Assembly (NCBI GenBank): GCA_964484255.1
Contig: CAZAEH010000018.1
Location: 1-30,030 of the forward strand
Length of the DNA stretch: 30,030 nt
Reading direction: 5' to 3'
Source of the DNA: UBA6215 sp964484255
GTDB lineage: Bacteria > Omnitrophota > Gorgyraeia > Pluralincolimonadales > Pluralincolimonadaceae
In this document: piece after piece, positions 24,005 to 30,030 of the stretch
How positions within the stretch are numbered: position 1 is the first letter of the stretch
How the letters are laid out: every line of letters begins with the position of its first letter
Notes under the pieces: generated by a model
The model's database searches: none
What the model was told of the DNA's origin: nothing
Seen by the model: the letters and a program-made list of their open reading frames with translations, nothing else
Position numbers and translations under genes: made by a program

Positions 24005-24051
24005 CTTAAACTGCCTCAGGAAGATGAGGCTATGATGATAAGGAGTTTAAG
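24005..24051 (+). promoter_or_regulatory. Stem covering the btuB ribosome-binding site
   Basis: CTTAAACT (24005-24012) is perfectly complementary to AGTTTAAG (24044-24051), which runs from the last two bases of the AAGGAG ribosome site to the base before the btuB ATG. Directly inside it a second stem pairs GCCTCA (24013-24018) with TGAGGC (24025-24030). This looks like the expression platform of riboswitch 2, hiding the ribosome site. No T-tract follows, so translational control is more likely than termination. Confidence 0.65.
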
Positions 24052-25878
24052 ATGAAGTTGTTTGCAAGGTTTGTTCTATCTTTGTTCATTGTTTCTGTTG
24101 ATGTACTTGCCGTTTCATGCCAGGAACCGGAAAGTGTTGAACTTGAAAGGATAGTGGTAACTCCTCTGAATTCCAGCCAGTCCTATTCGGAGGTATCCAG
24201 GAGCATAGATGTTGTTGATTATTCCGTGCCGAGGCTGCTTTCCCTCCAGAGCATAGCCGACCCACTCGACAAACTTACTTCCGTTACTATCACCGGTTAC
24301 GGTACACTCGGCGCGACACAGGACCTTCACATACGCGGTTCTTCGAGCGAGCAGGTCCTGGTCATGGTGGATTCCCGTCCCGTCAACGACCCAAGGACAG
24401 GCCTGACAGAATTGTATCAGATCTCCCCGGATGAAATAGAACGGGTCGAGGTGATCAAGGGTCCGGCCTCTTCGGTGTACGGCTCGAGCGCAATAGGCGG
24501 TGTTGTTAACGTGATAACAAAGAAGCCCTCGAAGAAGCCCAAGACGGTCATCGAATCAAGTTTTGGAACCTTCAAGACTTTCCACGAATCCCTTTCCACG
24601 TCCGCGACTTTCAATAACCTGGGCTACAGATTGTTCTATGCCTACGATTCATCCGCCGGGGACAGGGACAATTCGGGATACCTGTCAAACGATTGGAACG
24701 CCAAGTTGAATTATGAGATATCGGAAAAGAACAACATATTCTTCAATGGCGGGTATTTCCAGAGCAGGGTCGGCGCCCCGGGTTCGGTCTTTGCCCCGCA
24801 AGTCGACGACCACCAGAGGAATTTCATCAATTTCATGGATTTAGGCTGGGACGCCGAGCTGTTCGAGGGAGCTGATTTAAGCCTTCGCGGTTACCAGAAT
24901 ACCGGAAGACTGGAATTTGAGGAAGGTTATGATCCTCTCGTCAAGACCTCTTCATGGTCGAGGGTAAGGGGGATAACGGTCAAATACGACCAGCTCTTCT
25001 TCGACATTTATAAGATAATAGCCGGTTTCGACGGCAAAGACAACAAGATGAACGCCTCCAACAGCGGGAAACACAGGTATGTGGTACGTTCGCCTTTCGT
25101 GCAGAATGAAGTTTCCCTATGGGAGAAGGTTTTCTTGAACTTCGGTGCCAGATGGGATGATTATTCTAATTTCAAGAAAGAGCCTACCCAGAGCGCAGGA
25201 GTTTCGCTCAAGGTCCATGACTACGTGAAATTACGCGCCAACTATGCCAAGGGGTTCAGGGCTCCCACGTTCAATGAACTCTATTGGCCTTTCGACGGAT
25301 GGACAGAAGGTAACCCAAGGCTTTCACCGGAGAGGTCCTGGAGCTGGGAAGGCGGTATGGACATGGATTTCCCGAACGGTTTGAGCTTCAAGGGCACATA
25401 CTATACCAACAAGATGAAAGACCTTATAAACTGGGCCCCGGGCAGTGACTGGGTATGGAGGCCCACTAACATCAATTCTGCAAAGATAGACGGTGTCGAG
25501 TTCAATGCGGTCATACCGCTGCTTAAGCATCTGAAAGCAGATGCCGGTTATACTTACACGAATGCCATGGATACGGTCCTTGACCGTTATCTCATCTACA
25601 GGCCCAAGCATAAGGTTGACCTGGGGCTCGCTTATGAATACAAGGGTTTCTATGTGAGGCTTTCCGGGCAGTCGTTGGGAAGGCGCTATGTCGACACCTC
25701 AAATGCCGAGGTCCTCAAGGCTGACTTCATAACCAACCTTGAGACCCAGTACAAGGTCAATAAGAATTTGACTACTTTCCTTTCGATTGATAATATATTC
25801 AATAAGAAGTATCAGAGGATATTGGGATATCCTATGCCGGGATTCGACATAAATTGCGGGGTAAAGTGTGAATTTTAG
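24052..25878 (+). CDS. btuB: TonB-dependent outer-membrane cobalamin receptor (BtuB-like)
   Basis: The 608-residue product has an N-terminal signal sequence, a TonB box around IVVTP (34-38), a plug domain (about residues 45-160, with HIRGSSSEQVLVMVDSRPVND and IERVEVIKGPASSVYGS) and a beta-barrel with the TonB-receptor segment LRANYAKGFRAPTFNELYWP. It ends with phenylalanine, as expected for outer-membrane barrels. The length matches E. coli BtuB. Corrinoid specificity is inferred from riboswitch 2 and the adjacent btu/cob genes. The TonB-like gene overlaps its end. Confidence 0.93.
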   Translation: MKLFARFVLSLFIVSVDVLAVSCQEPESVELERIVVTPLNSSQSYSEVSRSIDVVDYSVPRLLSLQSIADPLDKLTSVTITGYGTLGATQDLHIRGSSSEQVLVMVDSRPVNDPRTGLTELYQISPDEIERVEVIKGPASSVYGSSAIGGVVNVITKKPSKKPKTVIESSFGTFKTFHESLSTSATFNNLGYRLFYAYDSSAGDRDNSGYLSNDWNAKLNYEISEKNNIFFNGGYFQSRVGAPGSVFAPQVDDHQRNFINFMDLGWDAELFEGADLSLRGYQNTGRLEFEEGYDPLVKTSSWSRVRGITVKYDQLFFDIYKIIAGFDGKDNKMNASNSGKHRYVVRSPFVQNEVSLWEKVFLNFGARWDDYSNFKKEPTQSAGVSLKVHDYVKLRANYAKGFRAPTFNELYWPFDGWTEGNPRLSPERSWSWEGGMDMDFPNGLSFKGTYYTNKMKDLINWAPGSDWVWRPTNINSAKIDGVEFNAVIPLLKHLKADAGYTYTNAMDTVLDRYLIYRPKHKVDLGLAYEYKGFYVRLSGQSLGRRYVDTSNAEVLKADFITNLETQYKVNKNLTTFLSIDNIFNKKYQRILGYPMPGFDINCGVKCEF

Positions 25879-26590
25879 GTATTCCGAGAACGCTGACAGG
25901 ACCTTCAGGACGGCGCTGCTGCTTTCCGCCGTCCTGCATGTTTTTCTGCTGATAAACTGGCCGTTCTACAGGCACATTTTCACCGCAAGGAAACCCGGCG
26001 AGATAGAGATAACATATCTGAAAGCCGACGAACCACTCAAACCGGAAATAGTCCAGGCCAAGAGGTCCTTGCCGCAGCCAGAGGTCTCTAAACCCTCAAA
26101 GATCGTTTCGGAAGCAAAGCCGGAGTCTCCGGCGAGGTCGAAACCCACGGAACAGCAGAAGAAGAACCTTTCCGGGATAAAACCGCCTGATACCGCTAAT
26201 GACGAAGAGAAGGAACCGGTTACATCGAAATCCAGGGTCATCATAAAGCAACCGATAGTCCCGCGGATACAGGCTACCGCTTCGGTCGAATCGAAGGGTT
26301 TGAAACTTATCCCGTCATCTTATTCCCAGGGTGTAAGGAACAGGATAATAGACAACTTGGAATCGATGAGACCCGGGGCAGGGGGGGATGTATGCGTGCG
26401 TTTTGTGATATCCTCAGATGGGACATTGAAGGATATAATGATAGTAAATGATCGCTCCACGTCCGACGGGTTCCTCAGGTCCGCAGCTTTCAATGCGGTC
26501 AAGGATGCTTCCCCGTTCCCGGTATTCCCGGATAACGTCAACCTCTCCGAAATTACCTTTACCTGCGAGATATCATTCTCGGGCCGGTAA
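25868..26590 (+). CDS. TonB-like energy-transducing protein (GTG start)
   Basis: The 240-residue protein has one N-terminal transmembrane helix (about residues 15-33, TALLLSAVLHVFLLINW) and a long Pro/Lys/Glu-rich periplasmic linker. Its C-terminal domain follows the TonB/TolA pattern (YSQGVRNRIIDNLESM, then VCVRFVISSDGTLKDIMIV, AAFNAVKDASPFPVFP). It would link proton-motive force to the BtuB-like receptor. The GTG at 25868 overlaps the end of btuB by 11 bases, so they are co-transcribed. ExbB and ExbD are not encoded in the window. Confidence 0.85.
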   Translation: MNFRYSENADRTFRTALLLSAVLHVFLLINWPFYRHIFTARKPGEIEITYLKADEPLKPEIVQAKRSLPQPEVSKPSKIVSEAKPESPARSKPTEQQKKNLSGIKPPDTANDEEKEPVTSKSRVIIKQPIVPRIQATASVESKGLKLIPSSYSQGVRNRIIDNLESMRPGAGGDVCVRFVISSDGTLKDIMIVNDRSTSDGFLRSAAFNAVKDASPFPVFPDNVNLSEITFTCEISFSGR

Positions 26591-26601
26591 GGCAATTTTC
26601 C

Positions 26602-26631
26602 TTGACAAAATGGATGACTCTCTGTTATATT
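26602..26631 (+). promoter_or_regulatory. Strong sigma-70-type promoter before rpsU
   Basis: A perfect -35 TTGACA (26602-26607) is followed after 18 bases by TATATT (26626-26631), preceded by an extended -10 TG (26623-26624). It lies in the short gap between the TonB-like gene and rpsU. This is the best promoter match noticed in the window and fits a ribosomal-protein gene. Confidence 0.8.
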
Positions 26632-26667
26632 GACTACCGAAAACCATAAAGAAAGGTGTGATATCTA

Positions 26668-26856
26668 ATGCCAATGGTAGAAGTTGGCCAAAATGAGCCT
26701 TTGGAAAAGGCCCTGAGGCGGCTCAAAAAGAAGATCGAAAGAGAAGGAATACTTAAGGCTATAAGGGCGCGCAAGCATTACGAAAAACCAAGCGTCAAGA
26801 AGAAGAGAAAACAAATGGAGGCGCTCAAGAACAAGAGAAAAAGATATAGTTTCTGA
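26668..26856 (+). CDS. rpsU: 30S ribosomal protein S21
   Basis: The 62-residue, very basic protein reads MPMVEVGQNEPLEKALRRLK, then KIEREGILKAIRARKHYEKPS and a Lys/Arg-rich tail, which is S21. S21 binds late to the 30S platform near the anti-Shine-Dalgarno region and helps mRNA selection. It is absent from several phyla, so its presence is a useful taxonomic hint. An AAAGG sequence 11 bases upstream is the likely ribosome site. A second in-frame ATG two codons later is possible. Confidence 0.95.
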   Translation: MPMVEVGQNEPLEKALRRLKKKIEREGILKAIRARKHYEKPSVKKKRKQMEALKNKRKRYSF

Positions 26857-26877
26857 TTCTTTTATGAGCGTTAGCCG

Positions 26878-29517
26878 ATGAGGATCGTTTATTATTTCAT
26901 ACTGCTGTGTCTTATAGCCACAGCAGTTTTTATATTACACCCCCAGGCCCCGATAAAGTTCGATCACTTTAATGATGTCTCAACCCGGACCCTGGACAAC
27001 GGCCTTACTGTTATCGCGGGCAGTTCGCATAAAATACCCATGGTGGCGGTCAGGCTTGTTATAAGGGCAGGTTCCGCTACCGAAGGCAAATATTCCGGGA
27101 GCGGGATATCCCATTTTGTGGAACATATGTTGTTCAAAGGTTCCGCGAACCTTCCCGTAGGAGAGATTGAAAAAAAGATAAAATCCTACGGCGGGTACAT
27201 AAATGCTGCGACCTCCCACGATACCACGGAAGTGTACCTGGCAGTGGAGAGCGCTTACCTGGATAAGGCCCTGCAATTACTCTCGGATTTTGTGTTCAAC
27301 ACCTCATTCAATGAAGCGGAATTCGCAAAGGAAAAAGACGTTATTCTCAATGAAATAAGGATGGGCAGGGACGATCCTTCGCGCAGGGCGTCTATGCTCC
27401 TTTGGGATACCGCCTACCTGCGCCATCCGTATAAATATCCCGTCATCGGATACGAGGACCTTTTCAGGCAGCTCAAGAGAAGCGATCTGGTCGAATACCA
27501 TGGCCAACGGTACGTCCCGAACAACTGTGTAATATCCATAGTCGGCGATGTAGACATGCCCACGGCATTTGGATATTGCAAGCAGGCCTTCGGGAAACTG
27601 CCGAGGAGAGCCGATCCGCTGGCCATAAAGCCAGTCGAACCTCTGCAGATATCGTGCAGGTCGGAAGAAGCCGGGGTAGACGGCCTGAAGCTTTCCAGGC
27701 TGCTTATAGCTTTCCACAGCACAAGCCTTACAGATGCCGATCTCTATCCTTTGGACCTGCTTTCGGCGGTCATGGGGCAGTCGGAGAGCTCAAGGCTTTA
27801 CAGGAAACTGGTAAAGGAGAAGAAGCTCGTTTATTCAGTTTCGGCATATAATTATACTCCATCGGATCCCGGTATTTTTATAATCTCCGCCGTGCTTGAT
27901 GAGGACAATATCCCTGCCGCCCAGAAAGAGATAATATCCGAGATAGATAAGGTAAAAAGGTCACCACTTGGCAGCAAAGAGCTTGCCAGGGTCAAGCAAT
28001 CCGTGATAAGCGGCTATATTTACGGCAAGGAGTCGATAGAAGCGCAGGCGGGCGATTATGTCTCAGGGTATGTCTCGACCGGCGATTGTAATTTTTCGAA
28101 GAGATATATCGAAGGAATGAACCGCGTCGATACCGATGCCGTGCTCAGTGCCGCGAACCGTTACCTTAACGGCAGTAATATGACCGTTGTCAAGCTGGTG
28201 CCTGCCTCGTCCGAAGCTTGCGCTGGCGCGCCTTCAGCGGACGGGAGGAAAGATTTTGACATACGGACGTTGACCTTGCGCAACGGGGCGAGGCTTATAA
28301 TGAACAGGGACCCGTCGCTTCCGGTAGTTTCGATCTCTATCGCTTTTACCGGAGGGGTCAGGGCCGAGGACGAGGGCAATAACGGCATAACGAGATTAAT
28401 GTCCGATATGATGCTTAAGGGGACCAGGTTGCGTTCAGCTGACAGGATCGCGGAAGAGACCGAGGGCCGCGGGATTGAACTATCAGGGTTTAGCGGGAAG
28501 AACTCTTTCGGGCTTTCGGCTAAATGCCTGCGGTCCGACTTCAAGTATACCGTTTCGTTACTGCGCGATGTTTTACTTAATCCGAGGTTTCCCCAGAAAG
28601 AACTATCCATTGCAAAAGAGCTCCAACTGGCAGCCATCAAGGCACAGGAGGATGATATATTCTCGACCGCCTCGAAAGAACTCATAAAACTTATCTTCCA
28701 GTCGCATCCTTATGGCATGCCTGACCTTGGCAGCGCAGAAGCGGTTTCCCGGATAAGGAGAGAAGATCTTTTTGATTTTTACAGGAAATACGCGGTGCCG
28801 GGCAATATGGTGATATCCGTTTTCGGCGATATCGATTCGGGGATGGAGAGGCGATTGATCTCCGTTTTCGGAGGGTTGGCGAAGAAAGAATTCGGCGGCG
28901 TAACCGTCGCCCCTGAACAGGAACAACTGGCCCCGCGCAGCGTCGTAAAACGTATGCCTAAAGAGCAGGCGGTCCTGATGATAGGATACCCGGGAGTAGA
29001 TGTTAAAGACAAAGATAAATATGTACTCGATGTGGTCAATTCGATACTCAGCAGGGAAGGCGGCAGGCTTTACAGGGATATACGCGAGAAACTCGGTCTT
29101 TCATATACGCTGGGCTCTTTTTCAGTCCTGGGCATAGATCCCGGGTATGATGCAATATATGTGGCTACGGTATCCAGCAGTATCGATGACGCAAAGAACA
29201 TAGTGCTCACAGACCTGAAATCCCTGATGATGGAAGGCCCGACGCAGGAGGAGCTTGAGCTCGCAAAAAGCGACCTGCTTGGTTCTTATTACAGAAGTCT
29301 TGAGGTAAATTCTTCCGTGGCGTTCAGGACTGCCATCGATGAGCTGTATGGGCTTGGCAGCAAGGATCTCTTCAAATACCCCGAGATGATCAATGCAGTG
29401 ACTGCCGGTGATGTCATGAGGGTAGTAAAAAAGTATTTCCATACATCTAAGATGAGCGAGGTCATGATCGTTCCCTCCGCTGCGGATTCGACCGCCGCTA
29501 AACGGCCCGCGAGATAA
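26878..29517 (+). CDS. M16 zinc peptidase, two M16 units in one chain
   Basis: The 879-residue protein has an N-terminal hydrophobic segment (residues 1-20: signal or anchor). The first M16 unit carries the inverted zinc motif H79-FV-E82-H83 (SHFVEHMLFKG) with the distal ligand E159 (ILNEIRMG). The second unit starts near NGARLIMNRDPSLPVVSIS, but the matching place reads ITRLMSDMMLKG, with no HxxEH, so it is a non-catalytic partner. Families with this layout degrade peptides in a chamber formed by the two halves. It follows rpsU by 21 bases with no clear ribosome site, and ends three bases before the MEMO gene. Confidence 0.92.
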   Translation: MRIVYYFILLCLIATAVFILHPQAPIKFDHFNDVSTRTLDNGLTVIAGSSHKIPMVAVRLVIRAGSATEGKYSGSGISHFVEHMLFKGSANLPVGEIEKKIKSYGGYINAATSHDTTEVYLAVESAYLDKALQLLSDFVFNTSFNEAEFAKEKDVILNEIRMGRDDPSRRASMLLWDTAYLRHPYKYPVIGYEDLFRQLKRSDLVEYHGQRYVPNNCVISIVGDVDMPTAFGYCKQAFGKLPRRADPLAIKPVEPLQISCRSEEAGVDGLKLSRLLIAFHSTSLTDADLYPLDLLSAVMGQSESSRLYRKLVKEKKLVYSVSAYNYTPSDPGIFIISAVLDEDNIPAAQKEIISEIDKVKRSPLGSKELARVKQSVISGYIYGKESIEAQAGDYVSGYVSTGDCNFSKRYIEGMNRVDTDAVLSAANRYLNGSNMTVVKLVPASSEACAGAPSADGRKDFDIRTLTLRNGARLIMNRDPSLPVVSISIAFTGGVRAEDEGNNGITRLMSDMMLKGTRLRSADRIAEETEGRGIELSGFSGKNSFGLSAKCLRSDFKYTVSLLRDVLLNPRFPQKELSIAKELQLAAIKAQEDDIFSTASKELIKLIFQSHPYGMPDLGSAEAVSRIRREDLFDFYRKYAVPGNMVISVFGDIDSGMERRLISVFGGLAKKEFGGVTVAPEQEQLAPRSVVKRMPKEQAVLMIGYPGVDVKDKDKYVLDVVNSILSREGGRLYRDIREKLGLSYTLGSFSVLGIDPGYDAIYVATVSSSIDDAKNIVLTDLKSLMMEGPTQEELELAKSDLLGSYYRSLEVNSSVAFRTAIDELYGLGSKDLFKYPEMINAVTAGDVMRVVKKYFHTSKMSEVMIVPSAADSTAAKRPAR

Positions 29518-29520
29518 CCG

Positions 29521-30030
29521 ATGCTGCGCCAGCCCGCCGTAGCAGGCCAATTTTATCCCGGTACTAAACAACCGCTGCAAAGGCAGGTAGAAAGATATGC
29601 CGCAGCCGGTGCCGGCAAGATCGAGGCCGTTGGTCTGGTATCTCCGCATGCAGGGTATATTTATTCGGGTGCCGTTGCCGGGGCGGTCCTTTCGAGCGCG
29701 AAGCTTTGTGAGACATGTGTTATAATGGGCCCGAACCATACGGGCAGGGGGAAGCCTTTTTCGATCATGACTGAAGGGACATGGAGGCTGCCTTCGGGCG
29801 ATTGCGATATAAACTCCGCCCTCGCAAAACGTATACTTTCGGGTTCGGCCTACCTTGAAGAGGATGAGGTTGCCCAACGCGGTGAGCATTCGGTGGAGGT
29901 CCAGGTCCCTTTCCTGCAATTCCTGAGACCCGGTGTCAGGATAGTACCCGTGGTCCTGGCCGAAGGGGATATAAGGGTCTACAGGAGCATAGGTATGCAG
30001 ATAGCCTCTGCGAGATGGGTGTCCGGCCCG
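29521..30030 (+). CDS. amrB: MEMO family protein, AmmeMemoRadiSam system protein B (partial)
   Basis: The frame is open from ATG 29521 to the window end (170 codons, no stop), so the C-terminus is missing. It begins MLRQPAVAGQFYPG and contains SPHAGYIYSG, MGPNHTGRGKPF and EHSVEVQVPFLQFL, the conserved blocks of the MEMO1 family, whose histidines correspond to a dioxygenase-like metal site. In many prokaryotes it occurs with an AMMECR1-domain protein and a radical-SAM enzyme; those partners may lie just downstream. Its biochemical role in bacteria is not settled. Confidence 0.92.
   Translation, partial: MLRQPAVAGQFYPGTKQPLQRQVERYAAAGAGKIEAVGLVSPHAGYIYSGAVAGAVLSSAKLCETCVIMGPNHTGRGKPFSIMTEGTWRLPSGDCDINSALAKRILSGSAYLEEDEVAQRGEHSVEVQVPFLQFLRPGVRIVPVVLAEGDIRVYRSIGMQIASARWVSGP

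Noticed and set aside
26590..26606. Possible terminator AAGG-CAATTTT-CCTT after the TonB-like gene
   Set aside because: The stem is only 4 bp and lacks a T-tract, so it cannot be supported as a terminator.

Overview
The window is a contiguous, entirely plus-strand run of about 40 protein genes from a diderm (outer-membrane) bacterium. Diderm evidence: an LpxL/HtrB-type lipid acyltransferase, a BtuB-type TonB-dependent outer-membrane receptor and a TonB-like protein. Base composition is roughly balanced, AGGAGG-like ribosome sites are common, and TTG or GTG start codons are frequent. Taken together (an spc operon with no rpmD, zinc-ribbon ribosomal proteins, an S21 gene, an MGDG-synthase-like glycosyltransferase, a MEMO-family protein) this resembles genomes of candidate phylum Omnitrophota or its neighbours. 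That placement is my inference, not something the sequence proves.

Region 1 (1-9960) is the distal part of the S10/spc/alpha ribosomal super-operon: end of rpsQ, rplN, rplX, rplE, rpsN, rpsH, rplF, rplR, rpsE, rplO, secY, adk, map, infA, rpmJ, rpsM, rpsK, rpsD, rpoA, rplQ. It is tightly packed, with many start/stop overlaps. A run of 10 Ns interrupts adk; reading frame and family alignment suggest the real missing segment is 8 bases.

Region 2 (9985-15912) continues on the same strand with no visible terminator: an aspartate-type aminotransferase, isocitrate dehydrogenase, a shortened dihydrolipoyl dehydrogenase, lipoyl synthase, a free-standing lipoyl domain, and an AlaC/DapL-like aminotransferase. 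It looks like a small lipoate/2-oxoacid/amino-nitrogen module joined to the ribosomal operon. A 10-bp hairpin follows it.

Region 3 (15995-18635) is a three-gene envelope-lipid cassette: MGDG-synthase-like GT28, LpxL-like acyltransferase and Dpm1-like GT2, linked by start/stop overlaps.

Region 4 (18660-26590) is a cobalamin salvage locus with two cobalamin riboswitches. The first precedes cobU-cobT-cobS-btuF-btuC-btuD (nucleotide-loop assembly and ABC import). The second precedes btuB and a TonB-like gene (outer-membrane uptake). Together they would move corrinoid across both membranes and finish or remodel its lower ligand. No corrin-ring synthesis genes are present here.

Region 5 (26602-30030) has a strong promoter before rpsU, then a double-domain M16 peptidase whose second half lacks the zinc motif, and a MEMO/AmmeMemoRadiSam-B gene cut by the window end. 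I see no rRNA, tRNA, insertion sequence, phage gene or CRISPR array, and no gene-free stretch over 300 bases. Most of the window is ordinary. The more unusual points are the free lipoyl domain beside lipA and lpd, the B12 locus with its own TonB-like gene and a sequestering stem at the btuB start, and the long tail on L17.
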